DNA of 64,000 nt. Source: Micrococcus terreus. GTDB taxonomy: Bacteria; Actinomycetota; Actinomycetes; Actinomycetales; Micrococcaceae. The stretch spans positions 310,001-374,000 of the forward strand of contig NZ_FPCG01000002.1 in assembly GCF_900116905.1 (NCBI RefSeq), read 5' to 3'. Below are positions 17,538 through 25,872 of the stretch, piece by piece (within the stretch, counting starts at the first letter, position 1; the number at the start of each line of letters is the position of its first letter). Position numbers and translations under genes: made by a program. The notes under the pieces were generated by a model that did not search any database, had not been told where the DNA came from, and was given only the letters and a program-made list of their open reading frames with translations.

Positions 17538-18023
17538 TCAAGATGACTCGGCGAGGGTGGCCAGACGATCCAATGAAGCCATCAGCTTCTCCTGGGTGGT
17601 CGAGCGGGCACGGTCGAAGCGGCTCTCATCCCAGAGTCCGGACCAGTCGTAGGTGTGGCGCACCAGCGTGGTGGTCTCATCCACCGGAGTCAGCTCGTAC
17701 CGCCAGAGGTGTCCACGCGGCTCCTCCCCCGCCGGGGCAGGCTTCCAGGCGATGACCCGCCCCTCCTCGAAGTCCACGATCCGGTTCTCGCGCTCCTGCC
17801 CGTTGGTCAGGGTCATCCCGAAGACCTCGCCCACGGCGCGCACGCGCTGGCCGGTGGAGGCTTCGGCCAGGTTGTCGTTGCCGTCCCACTCAGGCTGACG
17901 TGCAGGATCAGCGATCAGCTCGAAGATCTGCGTGGCGGGTGCGGCGATCTCGCGCTCGGCGTGCACCACGCGCTCCTCATGGGCGGCCTGGGCGGTGCTG
18001 GGCTCATTCGGGTGCTGTGTCAT
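17538..18023 (-). CDS. SRPBCC (START-like) family protein
   Basis: 161 residues from MTQHPNEPSTAQ. The fold is indicated by EREIAAPATQIFELIADPAR, PEWDG and the closing TTQEKLMASLDRLATLAES helix, as in polyketide cyclase/dehydrase-like SRPBCC proteins that enclose a hydrophobic ligand. Function is not defined for this group. ATG at 18021-18023 was preferred; a GTG six codons upstream is possible and neither has a strong ribosome site. It stands alone between the IS remnants and prfB. Confidence 0.75.
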   Translation of the reverse strand: MTQHPNEPSTAQAAHEERVVHAEREIAAPATQIFELIADPARQPEWDGNDNLAEASTGQRVRAVGEVFGMTLTNGQERENRIVDFEEGRVIAWKPAPAGEEPRGHLWRYELTPVDETTTLVRHTYDWSGLWDESRFDRARSTTQEKLMASLDRLATLAESS

Positions 18024-18144
18024 GGGGCCAGTCTCGCCCACGGGACCAGCGGGGCACCAGAGGTGACCTGCATCGAGCGAGGCGCGGAGCCGTCGTCGGG
18101 AACTGGCTCCGAGGAATGCTCAGGCCCCACCGGGGCCGGACGGA

Positions 18145-19257
18145 TCAGTCCTCGACGACGCCGCCGGCACGCCAGCGGATGCCCGCGTCGATGAACCCGT
18201 CGATGGCGCCGTCGAACACGGCGGAGGGGTTGCCCTCCTCGTGGTTGGTGCGCAGGTCCTTAACCATCTGGTACGGGTTGAGCACGTAGGAGCGCATCTG
18301 GTCGCCCCACGAGGCCTTGACGTCGCCGGCCATCTCCTTCTTCTTCGCGTCCTCTTCAGCCTTGCGGACCAGCAGGAGGCGGGACTGCATCACGCGCAGG
18401 GCGGCGGCGCGGTTCTGGATCTGGGACTTCTCGTTCTGCATGGAGACCACGATCCCGGTGGGGATGTGGGTCATGCGCACGGCGGAGTCGGTGGTGTTCA
18501 CGGACTGTCCGCCGGGGCCGGAGGAACGGTAGACGTCGATCTTCAGCTCGGACTCGGGGATCTCGATGCTGTCATCGCTCTCGATCAGCGGGATGACCTC
18601 GACCGCCGCGAACGAGGTCTGCCGGCGGCCCTGGTTGTCGAAGGGGCTGATGCGCACCAGGCGGTGCGTGCCGGCCTCCACGGAGAGCGTGCCGTAGGCG
18701 AAGGGGGCGTTGACCTCGAAGGTGGCCGACTTCAGTCCGGCCTCTTCAGCGTAGGAGGTGTCCATGACCTTCGTGGACCAGCCGCGCTGCTCGGCCCAGC
18801 GCAGGTACATGCGCATCAGGATCTCGGCGAAGTCAGCGGCGTCCACACCGCCGGCGCCGGCGCGGATGGTGATGACGGCGTCCCGCTCGTCATACTCGCC
18901 GGAGAGCAGGGTGACGACCTCCAGCTCTGAGAGCGTCTTCTGGATGGCGGTCAGCTCCTTCTCCGCATCCGCCATGGTGGAGGCGTCCTCCTCCTCGCGG
19001 CCCAGCTCCACCATGATCTCCAGGTCGTCGATGCGCGACTCGATCTTGGCCATCCGGTTCAGCTCGGCCTGGCGGTGGGAGAGCTTGGAGGTGACCTTCT
19101 GCGCGGCCTCCGGGTCATCCCAGAGGTCCGGGGCAGCGGCCTGCTGCTCCAGTTCGGCGATGTCCGCCTTGATCTTGTCCAGGTCGGAGACCTGCTCGAT
19201 GGAGGACAGGGTGGAGCGCAGCTCGGCGATCGAAGCGGAGAAGTCAGTTTCAGCCAT
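18145..19257 (-). CDS. prfB: Peptide chain release factor 2
   Basis: 370 residues. RF2 reads UGA and UAA stop codons and triggers peptidyl-tRNA hydrolysis. The GGQ motif is present ([17 protein letters not shown]), and [12 protein letters not shown] marks the N-terminal domain. The start at 19257 ([14 protein letters not shown]) is the usual actinobacterial start. The N-terminal region is one continuous frame, so the programmed +1 frameshift known from E. coli prfB is absent. In many relatives prfB is directly upstream of ftsE; here it is about 10 kb away. Confidence 0.97.
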   Translation of the reverse strand: MAETDFSASIAELRSTLSSIEQVSDLDKIKADIAELEQQAAAPDLWDDPEAAQKVTSKLSHRQAELNRMAKIESRIDDLEIMVELGREEEDASTMADAEKELTAIQKTLSELEVVTLLSGEYDERDAVITIRAGAGGVDAADFAEILMRMYLRWAEQRGWSTKVMDTSYAEEAGLKSATFEVNAPFAYGTLSVEAGTHRLVRISPFDNQGRRQTSFAAVEVIPLIESDDSIEIPESELKIDVYRSSGPGGQSVNTTDSAVRMTHIPTGIVVSMQNEKSQIQNRAAALRVMQSRLLLVRKAEEDAKKKEMAGDVKASWGDQMRSYVLNPYQMVKDLRTNHEEGNPSAVFDGAIDGFIDAGIRWRAGGVVED

Positions 19258-19285
19258 GGTGCCCACCAGCCTACAGCCCGCGCGG

Positions 19286-19564
19286 TCAGGCTGAGGCGGT
19301 GACGGGGAGCGGCCCGGTGTGCACCGCGGGCTCGGGGTGGAGCGCACGGCGCCTCTCCCGGACCATCAGCACGGCATAGACCACGACGACGGCCGCCTGG
19401 GCTCCCAGCACCAGGGCCAGGGGCGCCTGACGCCACCAGCCTGCCAGGGCCAGACCGACCAGCAGGTTGATGGGCACGCTGGAGCGCGGCGGGACGAACC
19501 CGAGCAGCACCAGGCCGTTGATCAGCAGCACGGCTCCGACGAACACGAAGGCCACCAGGGCCAC
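19286..19564 (-). CDS. Small membrane protein resembling the N-terminal half of AmiS/UreI
   Basis: 92 residues from a GTG at 19562-19564, supported by GGAGG seven bases ahead. Three hydrophobic segments. The first part ([20 protein letters not shown], then [11 protein letters not shown]) closely resembles the first two helices of AmiS/UreI amide/urea channels, but the protein ends after the third helix instead of the usual six to seven. It could be a half-size relative or a decayed gene. Its upstream region is shared with the divergent sulfur operon, about 120 bp from the CsoR-type palindromes. Confidence 0.6.
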   Translation of the reverse strand: MALVAFVFVGAVLLINGLVLLGFVPPRSSVPINLLVGLALAGWWRQAPLALVLGAQAAVVVVYAVLMVRERRRALHPEPAVHTGPLPVTASA

Positions 19565-19684
19565 GGCACACCTCCAAGTCAGGTCGGCCTGACGATCCTC
19601 GCCCAGCCACGGAACCAGTTGTAGCCGACCCAGCGGCCGACCACCGCCAGGACACGATCCGGACGGCTGCCCATTCCGACTTGC

Positions 19685-19719
19685 ATACCCCACAGGGTAT
19701 TGAATACCCTCGGGGGTAT
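19685..19719 (+). promoter_or_regulatory. Two tandem CsoR/CstR-type operators
   Basis: Two perfect 6+4+6 palindromes: ATACCCCACAGGGTAT (19685-19700) and ATACCCTCGGGGGTAT (19704-19719), centres 19 bp apart. The ATACCC-N4-GGGTAT form matches operators of the CsoR/RcnR family, including CstR. They lie 45-80 bp ahead of the persulfide dioxygenase gene, whose operon encodes a CstR-like repressor, so autoregulated repression is the likely role. Confidence 0.85.
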
Positions 19720-19763
19720 CCGGTTCTGCCGGATGCCCCCCCGACCCCGCACAGGAGACCCCC

Positions 19764-21224
19764 ATGCTGCTCGAGCGCATCTACGACGAGGACCTGGCTC
19801 AGGCCAGCTACTTCATCGGCTGCCAGGCCCAGGGCGAGGCGATCGTCGTCGATCCCCGCCGTGACATCCAGCCGTACCTGGACCTGGCCGACCACCACGG
19901 CATGACGATCACGGCCGTCACCGAGACTCACATCCATGCCGACTTCCTGTCCGGCACCCGTGAGCTGGCCGCGGCCACCGGCGCACAGATCTACCTCTCC
20001 GGCGAGGGAGGAGAGGACTGGACCTACGGGTTCGAGGGCGTGCTGCTCAAGGACCTGGACACCATCACTCTGGGCAACATCACCATCACCGCGCGCCACA
20101 CTCCCGGTCACACCCCGGAGCACCTGTCCTACCTGGTGACCGATGGCGCGTTCACCGACGAGCCGGGCTACTACCTCACCGGTGACTTCGTCTTCTCCGG
20201 AGACCTGGGGCGTCCAGACCTGTTGGACGAGGCCGCCGGCTTCCAGGACACCCGCTTCGCTGGAGCGAAGCAGCTCTTCGCGTCGCTGAAGACGTCCTTC
20301 CTGACGCTGCCGGACCACGTGCAGGTCTTCCCCGGCCACGGCGCCGGCTCGGCCTGCGGCAAGGCCCTAGGGGCGCTGCCCTCCACCACTGTGGGCTACG
20401 AGCGCAGGTTCGCCTGGTGGGCCCCGTACCTGCAGAACGACGACGAACAGGGCTTCATCGACGAGCTGCTGGACGGCCAGCCGGACGCCCACGCCTACTT
20501 CGCCCGCATGAAGCGCCAGAACAAGCAGGGTCCGGCACTGCTGGGCCAGCTCTCTGCCCTGCAGCAGCTGGACAACCGCGAGATCGCCCGAGGCCTGCAG
20601 AACGGCACGTTGGCCTTCGTGGACACCCGCCCCGTGGACCAGGTGCACCGCGGGACGGTGACCGGCGCGCTGAGCATCCCGGATGCCTCCAAGGCGGCCA
20701 CGCACGGCGGCTGGGCCTACGACCCCGAGTCCGAGGACACCCCGCTGGTGCCGCTGGCCCAGGACTCCGAGCAGGCCGAGGAGATCCGGGACCACCTGGT
20801 GCGCGTGGGCATCGACCACGTGGCCGGGTACACCCCCACCCTGGAGGGCCTGGAGACCTCGGTCCCCGCTACCCTGGCGCCCCAGGATCTGGAGTCCTTC
20901 CTGGAGAAGACCCCCGGTGCGCATCTGCTGGACGTGCGCAACCGCACCGAGCACGCCCAGGGGCACGTTCCCGGGTCCCAGCAGCTCAATGCCGGCAAGG
21001 TCCTGTTCCATCAGGAGGAGCTGCCCGCCCAGGACGCCGGTCCGCTGGTGACCTATTGCCAGTCCGGTCTGCGCAACTCGGTGGCGGCCAGTGCTCTGCG
21101 CCGCGCCGGCTACGAGGTGGTGGAGCTGGAGGGCAGTTATGCCGGCTGGTCCGCCTGGACGGCCCACTCAGGTGCCGCCCAGCCCACTGACCTGAACGCC
21201 GCCGCCCAGGAGGGGGCCCGATGA
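19764..21224 (+). CDS. Persulfide dioxygenase-rhodanese fusion (CstB-like)
   Basis: 486 residues. The N-terminal metallo-beta-lactamase domain (about 1-250) has THIHADFLSGT, HTPGHTPEH and TGDFVFSGDLGRPDL, the iron-binding pattern of ETHE1/CstB persulfide dioxygenases. Two rhodanese-like domains follow: the first (about 270-360) lacks a catalytic Cys, the second (about 375-475) has the active loop TYCQSGLRN. CstB-type enzymes oxidise persulfides and pass sulfur to make thiosulfate. AGGAG precedes the ATG. First gene of a five-gene operon with two CsoR/CstR operators upstream. Confidence 0.92.
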   Translation: MLLERIYDEDLAQASYFIGCQAQGEAIVVDPRRDIQPYLDLADHHGMTITAVTETHIHADFLSGTRELAAATGAQIYLSGEGGEDWTYGFEGVLLKDLDTITLGNITITARHTPGHTPEHLSYLVTDGAFTDEPGYYLTGDFVFSGDLGRPDLLDEAAGFQDTRFAGAKQLFASLKTSFLTLPDHVQVFPGHGAGSACGKALGALPSTTVGYERRFAWWAPYLQNDDEQGFIDELLDGQPDAHAYFARMKRQNKQGPALLGQLSALQQLDNREIARGLQNGTLAFVDTRPVDQVHRGTVTGALSIPDASKAATHGGWAYDPESEDTPLVPLAQDSEQAEEIRDHLVRVGIDHVAGYTPTLEGLETSVPATLAPQDLESFLEKTPGAHLLDVRNRTEHAQGHVPGSQQLNAGKVLFHQEELPAQDAGPLVTYCQSGLRNSVAASALRRAGYEVVELEGSYAGWSAWTAHSGAAQPTDLNAAAQEGAR

Positions 21225-21817
21225 CCATGCTGCCCCAGGGAACCTCGCTGTCCCCCGCTGAGCTGCGCCGCCGTCTGGCCGCGGATGAGGACCTGATGGT
21301 GGTGGACGTGCGCAGTCCCGGCGAGTTCGAGTCCGTCCACATCCGAGGCTCCTACAACGTGCCGCTGGACCTGCTTGCCGAGCACACCCATGACCTGGCC
21401 GAGCGGATGCAGGGCCACGTGGTGCTGATCTGCCAGTCCGGCAACCGCGCCGGCCAGGCCTGCGAGCGCCTGCAGGCCGCCGGGTTCGACACCGCCGACG
21501 TCCTCAGCGGCGGCATCGCCGCCTATGAGGCGGCCGGCGGGGAGGTGGTGCGTCAGGGCGCCCGGTGGGCCATGGACCGTCAGGTGCGCATGGCGGCGGG
21601 CTCACTGGTGCTGCTGGGCACGCTGGCCGGGCAGCTGGTGCACCGACGCTGGGGTCTGATGGCCGGTGCGGTGGGAGCCGGGCTGGCCTACTCGGCGGCC
21701 AGCGACTCCTGCGCCATGACCGCTGTGCTCTCGCGCATGCCCTGGAACCGGGCCGAGGCGGACCCGTCTCTGGCCTCCGTGTTCCAGCAGATGCCGCAGT
21801 CCTCGGTGGCGATCTGA
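21221..21817 (+). CDS. Membrane rhodanese (rhodanese plus DUF2892)
   Basis: 198 residues. An N-terminal rhodanese domain (about 10-110) has catalytic C71 in LICQSGNRAG; the C-terminal part has two short hydrophobic segments (about 115-155) as in YgaP-type proteins. It should act as a sulfurtransferase at the inner face of the membrane. The ATG overlaps the previous stop (ATGA, 21221-21224). It probably carries persulfide sulfur between the dioxygenase and other acceptors. Confidence 0.88.
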   Translation: MTMLPQGTSLSPAELRRRLAADEDLMVVDVRSPGEFESVHIRGSYNVPLDLLAEHTHDLAERMQGHVVLICQSGNRAGQACERLQAAGFDTADVLSGGIAAYEAAGGEVVRQGARWAMDRQVRMAAGSLVLLGTLAGQLVHRRWGLMAGAVGAGLAYSAASDSCAMTAVLSRMPWNRAEADPSLASVFQQMPQSSVAI

Positions 21818-21820
21818 GGG

Positions 21821-22723
21821 ATGGAGTCGCTGCTGATCCTGACGCTGGTGCTGACGGTTCTCGTCGGGGTGTCGCTGGGCCTGCTGGGCGGCGGCGGCTC
21901 CATCCTCATGGTGCCGCTGCTGACCTACGTTGCCGGCCTCGGACCGCAGCAGGCCATCACGGCCTCCCTGGTGGTGGTGGGCGTGACCTCCGCCGTCAGT
22001 GTGGTCACCCATGCCCGGCATGACCGGGTGCAGTGGCGCACGGGCCTGGTCTTCGGCGCGGCCGGAATGGTGGGAGCCTTCCTGGGCGGACTAGCCGGCG
22101 GTCACCTGCCGGGCCGGCTGCTGATGATCGCGTTCGCGGTGATGATGCTGGCCACGGCCGGCGCCATGATCCGGGGACGCAAGAACGCGACTCCGCGCGA
22201 GTCGACGGACCGTCTGCCGATCGGCAAGGTCCTCATCGAGGGTCTGGTCGTCGGCTTGGTGACCGGGATCGTCGGCGCCGGCGGCGGCTTCCTGGTGGTG
22301 CCGGCGCTGGTGCTGCTGGGCGGACTCCCGATGTCCGTGGCGGTGGGCACCTCCTTGCTGGTGATCGCCATGAAGTCCCTGGCGGGCGTTGCGGGGTACC
22401 TGACCACCACTGTGGTGGACTGGCCCCTGGTGCGGGCGCTGACCGCCATGGCGGTGGCCGGTTCCCTGGTGGGCGCACGCCTGCAGTCCCGGATCCCGGA
22501 GGACGCCCTGCGGCGGGCCTTCGGCTGGTTCGTGGTCGGCATGGGCGTCCTGGTGCTGGCTCTGGAACTGCCCGCTCCTGCCGCGATCGCCGTGGTGGGC
22601 GTCGCCGGGCTGGCTCTGGCCGCCGTCGTCGTCTGCCGCCTGGTCCCCGCGGGGACCCTGCCCTGCCCAGCCTCGTGGCGCCGGGGCATCCTGGATGTAC
22701 CTCTGACGAAGGAGAGCACCTGA
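21821..22723 (+). CDS. TauE/SafE-family sulfite/anion exporter
   Basis: 300 residues with about eight membrane segments arranged as two repeats. The glycine-rich GLLGGGGSILMVPLLTYVAG near the N-terminus and its partner GIVGAGGGFLVVPALVLLGG in the second half are diagnostic of TauE/SafE proteins. In cst-like operons this protein exports sulfite or related sulfur anions. Three bases after the rhodanese stop; its own stop overlaps the start of the repressor gene (TGATG). Confidence 0.92.
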   Translation: MESLLILTLVLTVLVGVSLGLLGGGGSILMVPLLTYVAGLGPQQAITASLVVVGVTSAVSVVTHARHDRVQWRTGLVFGAAGMVGAFLGGLAGGHLPGRLLMIAFAVMMLATAGAMIRGRKNATPRESTDRLPIGKVLIEGLVVGLVTGIVGAGGGFLVVPALVLLGGLPMSVAVGTSLLVIAMKSLAGVAGYLTTTVVDWPLVRALTAMAVAGSLVGARLQSRIPEDALRRAFGWFVVGMGVLVLALELPAPAAIAVVGVAGLALAAVVVCRLVPAGTLPCPASWRRGILDVPLTKEST

Positions 22724-23001
22724 TGAAGACCGCTGATCCGCAGACCCAGCGCAAGATCGCGAACCGCCTCAAGCGGGCCCGGGGCCAACTGGACGCGGTG
22801 ATCGAGGCCGTAGAGTCCGGCGGCTCCTGCCGGGACGTGGTCACTCAGCTCTCCGCGGTGTCCACGGCCCTGGACCGGGCCGGCTTCGTGATCGTCTCCT
22901 CAGCCATGCAGTACTGCATCACCGATCCGGAGACGGCCGCCGCCGAGGAGGACGGACTGACCGTGGATGAGCTGGAGAAGCTCTTCCTCTCCCTCTCCTG
23001 A
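22723..23001 (+). CDS. CsoR-family repressor, CstR-like persulfide sensor
   Basis: 92 residues, all-helical DUF156 protein (RKIANRLKRARGQLDAVIEA). It keeps the two sensor cysteines C36 and C65 but has Ala at position 61, where copper-sensing CsoR has the metal-ligand His. Lack of that His with both Cys retained is the CstR pattern: persulfides crosslink the cysteines and release the DNA. The palindromes at 19685-19719 are the probable binding sites. GAAGGAG stands upstream; the start overlaps the TauE stop. Confidence 0.9.
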   Translation: MKTADPQTQRKIANRLKRARGQLDAVIEAVESGGSCRDVVTQLSAVSTALDRAGFVIVSSAMQYCITDPETAAAEEDGLTVDELEKLFLSLS

Positions 23002-23066
23002 CGCACCTGTCCGCCGTTCTCACGCCCTTCCTTCTTCCCCTCAATCCCCTCCTGAAAGGACCCCTC

Positions 23067-23246
23067 ATGTGCCGTGCTGTCTCCTGCAAGGTCTGCGGCA
23101 AGACCACCTGGGCTGGCTGTGGCCAGCACGTCGACCAGGTCAAGCGCACCGTCCCTGCGTCGAACTGGTGCAATGGCCATTCGGCCTCTGAGAAGGCCTC
23201 CGCCCCGAAACCGTCCGGTTTCTTCGCCCGCCTCTTCGGACGCTGA
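23067..23246 (+). CDS. Tiny Cys-rich protein (MCRAVxCxxCGKTTWAGCG family)
   Basis: 59 residues: it begins MCRAVSCKVCGKTTWAGCGQ and ends SGFFARLFGR. Potential zinc ligands are C7/C10, C18/H21 and C35/H38. AAAGGA lies seven bases ahead of the ATG. The opening motif recurs in small uncharacterised actinobacterial proteins. It is the last gene in the sulfur operon, 65 bp after the repressor; it could be a metal-binding or persulfide-reactive protein, but no function is established. Confidence 0.75.
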   Translation: MCRAVSCKVCGKTTWAGCGQHVDQVKRTVPASNWCNGHSASEKASAPKPSGFFARLFGR

Positions 23247-23271
23247 TCCGCGCCAGACGCCACCTACCTCC

Positions 23272-23727
23272 TCACCGCGTCAATGCGGTGCGGGAGGAGC
23301 TGGTGGCCAGGACCGTCACGCCGTCGGGCACCACGATGTTGGCGATCGGCGGCCGCGCTGTGGCGGTCAGGACCACGTCCACTGTCTGGCCCTGGTCACC
23401 GACCCTCACCTCCTGCACCCGCAGCCCCTCGAATCGGCTGCTGGCTGCGGCCGATTCGAGGTACTGCTGGACCGTGGCCGCCGCGCGCTCTTGGGTCAGG
23501 ACCGGGGCAGACCCCTCCGGATCCTCCCCCACGTCCAGCGTGAAGCTGTCGGCGGCCGCCGCGGAGGCACCATCGGCCAGCGAGAGCAGCCGACGGGCCT
23601 CGATGTTCACTGCGGTGGCAGCCAGGATGACGGTCGCCAGCAGGATGCAGATCGCCGAGAGGCCGACCACCAGGATCGTGGTCTGACCCGAGTCGTCCTC
23701 ACGCCAGGGGCGGATGCACCGGTTCAT
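23272..23727 (-). CDS. TadG-like/TadE-like pseudopilin-associated protein
   Basis: 151 residues from MNRCIRPWREDDSGQ; GGGGGAGACGAGG ahead of the ATG at 23725-23727 supports this start. An N-terminal membrane helix (QTTILVVGLSAICILLATVI, about 16-40) is followed by an exported domain. Position and design match the secretion-type TadG-like protein that closes actinobacterial tad loci. It follows the second TadE-like gene in the same operon. Confidence 0.75.
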   Translation of the reverse strand: MNRCIRPWREDDSGQTTILVVGLSAICILLATVILAATAVNIEARRLLSLADGASAAAADSFTLDVGEDPEGSAPVLTQERAAATVQQYLESAAASSRFEGLRVQEVRVGDQGQTVDVVLTATARPPIANIVVPDGVTVLATSSSRTALTR

Positions 23728-23741
23728 CCTCGTCTCCCCCA

Positions 23742-24188
23742 TCAGCCGAACCTCGGGACCACATGCAATGAGCTGCTCGTCACCGTGGCAGCCGAGGTGT
23801 CCCACCCCAGGAACGATGGGATGAACGGTAGCGGCACCCGAACATCGACCGAGACGGTCACCGACGAGCCCGGCTCTAGACACGGGCTGCTGCTGCAGGC
23901 CACCTGCACCTCATGGGTTCCTCCTCCATGTCCATAGTCAGCCAACGTCAGGTCGACCACCTGCTGGATCCGGCCGGCTGACTCAGTCGGGTCATGGACG
24001 GCGACTGCTGACTTCGCAGCCTGGTCTGCGGCTGCCACCGACGCGTAGGCGGCTGCCTGGATCTGGCTGGTGAGGACCAGGAAGTAGATCACCGGGATCA
24101 GCAGCAGCACGGCGAGGAGGATGAACTCGACCGTGGCCGACCCCTCGTCCCCGGCGTCGCTGCGACCATCAGTCGAATCTGTAGGCAC
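23742..24188 (-). CDS. TadE-like minor pilin
   Basis: 148 residues from a GTG. The motif DEGSATVEFILLAVLLLIPV is the TadE signature: a charged start, Gly/Ser processing site and Glu at position five of a hydrophobic helix. Two cysteines (ACSSSPC) may form a disulfide outside the cell. Overlaps the upstream TadE gene by 20 bp. Confidence 0.88.
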   Translation of the reverse strand: MPTDSTDGRSDAGDEGSATVEFILLAVLLLIPVIYFLVLTSQIQAAAYASVAAADQAAKSAVAVHDPTESAGRIQQVVDLTLADYGHGGGTHEVQVACSSSPCLEPGSSVTVSVDVRVPLPFIPSFLGWDTSAATVTSSSLHVVPRFG

Positions 24189-24549
24189 GTCCTGTGGCCT
24201 CCACGTCGACGGGACCGGTGATGAAACCGACCATGGGCATCTGGGTCCGCACAGTGACGGTCACCGTCGGCACCGGGCCCTCGGACAGCGATGCGGTGAT
24301 CTCTGCCTGGTCCGCCCCAGGGACGGAGCTGGCGAGCAGATCCCTGGTCCGGTCAGCCCCGTCAGCAGGGGTCCGGTCCGCGAGCGCACCGTGCCTGGCT
24401 CCGGCGCTGGCCGCATCGATCACCGTGTTGCGCACATGGATGATCAGTCCGAACTGCAGGACAGCGGCGAAGACCACCGCCAGCAGCGCCATCACCATGA
24501 CGGATTCTGCGACGGCGGATCCCTCGTCGTCTCTCAGTGGTGGGAGCAT
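24169..24549 (-). CDS. TadE-like minor pilin
   Basis: 126 residues. DDEGSAVAESVMVMALLAVV gives the TadE processing region and membrane helix; the rest is an exported domain. The start is uncertain: ATG at 24547-24549, or TTG at 24570 overlapping the upstream pilin stop. One of two TadE-type proteins in this locus. Confidence 0.85.
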   Translation of the reverse strand: MLPPLRDDEGSAVAESVMVMALLAVVFAAVLQFGLIIHVRNTVIDAASAGARHGALADRTPADGADRTRDLLASSVPGADQAEITASLSEGPVPTVTVTVRTQMPMVGFITGPVDVEATGRAYRFD

Positions 24550-24559
24550 CAGCTCTGGA

Positions 24560-24793
24560 TCAGGGCGCAACCTGGCTGATGGCCTGCTCGAACAATGTCT
24601 TCAGCGCATCGCCGGCGATCACCATCAGTCCTGCCACCAGCATGGCCGACATGAGCGTGATCATCACCCAACCCGGCACATCGCCGCGGTCATCCTCACG
24701 CAGGCCGGCTGCCCAGGTCCTCACGGTGAGCAGGAATCCTGCCAGTCTGCGGTTCGTCATCGCCGTGGTCTCGGTGTTCTCAGTGGTGTTCAT
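24560..24793 (-). CDS. DUF4244 Flp-like pilin
   Basis: 77 residues from MNTTENTETTAMTNRR, with GGAGGG ahead of the ATG. The C-terminal DDRGDVPGWVMITLMSAMLV followed by GDALKTLFEQAI is the DUF4244 pattern found in actinobacterial tad loci in the place of the major pilin. The usual Glu at position five after the cleavage Gly is absent, so processing may differ from classical Flp pilins. Confidence 0.82.
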   Translation of the reverse strand: MNTTENTETTAMTNRRLAGFLLTVRTWAAGLREDDRGDVPGWVMITLMSAMLVAGLMVIAGDALKTLFEQAISQVAP

Positions 24794-24921
24794 GGTTCCC
24801 TCCAAAGATGTCTCGGCTGGTTTCAGGGGCAGCCGTGGTGTCATGTCTCGATCCAGTGGTGGACAGTGCGGAGCTCTCAGCTCAGCAGGTTCTGGGTGTG
24901 CTCGTGGGCTCGATGCTCCTT

Positions 24922-25872
24922 TCAGAATCCCAAGGTCATCAGGGAGATGCCCGGGTAGACAGCGAACAGGACAGTCAAGGGGAGGATGCCGAAGACGACC
25001 GGCACCATCATGCCGATCTCCTTCTTGCCGGCCGCCTCCATCAGCTCCCGCTTGGAGAGCTCGCGGACATCGTGGGCCTGTGCGCGCAGCACGTCGGCCA
25101 GGGGTGTTCCGCGCTCCAGTGCCACGAGGACGCCCTCGATGAACCGTTCGACCGGTGCCAGCTGGATGCGTCGAGCCGCCGCCTTCAGCGCCCGTTGGAG
25201 CGAGGATCCGGCTCGCATCTCGGTCAGCACACGACGGAACTCCTCGGCCAGTTCACCGTGGGCCGTGGTGGCCACTCGCTCCAGTGCACCGGCGGCGCTG
25301 TCTCCCGCGCTGACGGAGAGGGCGAACAGCTCGGCCACGGACGGGAACTCCGCCAGGATGTCTGATCGCCGCCGGGTGATGCGTGAGCTGAGCTGATTGT
25401 CCCGCAGGAAGAATCCTGTGACGCCCAGGGCCAGCACCACGATGACGCCCAGCAGTGCGTGGAGGCCCGAGTTGACCACCAAGCCGATCGCCACCACCAT
25501 GCCCACAGCTGCCCCTCCTGCCGCGCAGAGCAGCTGCTGCGCCCGATAGTCCGCCACGGTCAAGGGCGAACCAGCTGATTCCAGTCGCCGTTCCAGAGCA
25601 TGATTGCCGAGGTTGAGACGACCCAGCAGCTGCACGCCTTCGTGCAGAACCGGCCCCAGGATCCGACTGATGGATCCCCATGTCCCCACGGCTGAGTCCT
25701 CGCCCTGCAGCAGGCCCGAGGCCGGAACGTGATGCCGCAGCTGAGGTTCCACTCGTCGGACCAGAGACGGCCGCCACCCCCACGGCAGTGCCTTCAGAAC
25801 GAGGGCCAGTCCCAGGCCCAGAGCCAGTCCCAGGACCACCGACCAGGTCGTCAGGGCAGTCATCGTGCTCAC
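24922..25872 (-). CDS. tadC: Tad platform protein TadC
   Basis: 316 residues. Type II secretion F domain protein: inner-membrane platform of the Tad pilus. N-terminal helix, then SVAELFALSVSAGDSAAGAL and a pair of C-terminal membrane helices (GMMVPVVFGILPLTVLFAVY). GTG at 25870-25872 was chosen: it overlaps the tadB stop (GTGA) and has GGAGG five bases upstream, whereas the ATG three codons later is too far from that site. A 128-bp gap separates it from the pilin gene. Confidence 0.87.
   Translation of the reverse strand: MSTMTALTTWSVVLGLALGLGLALVLKALPWGWRPSLVRRVEPQLRHHVPASGLLQGEDSAVGTWGSISRILGPVLHEGVQLLGRLNLGNHALERRLESAGSPLTVADYRAQQLLCAAGGAAVGMVVAIGLVVNSGLHALLGVIVVLALGVTGFFLRDNQLSSRITRRRSDILAEFPSVAELFALSVSAGDSAAGALERVATTAHGELAEEFRRVLTEMRAGSSLQRALKAAARRIQLAPVERFIEGVLVALERGTPLADVLRAQAHDVRELSKRELMEAAGKKEIGMMVPVVFGILPLTVLFAVYPGISLMTLGF

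Noticed and set aside
19110-19257. Programmed +1 frameshift in prfB
   Set aside because: The N-terminal coding region is continuous without the in-frame UGA typical of that signal.
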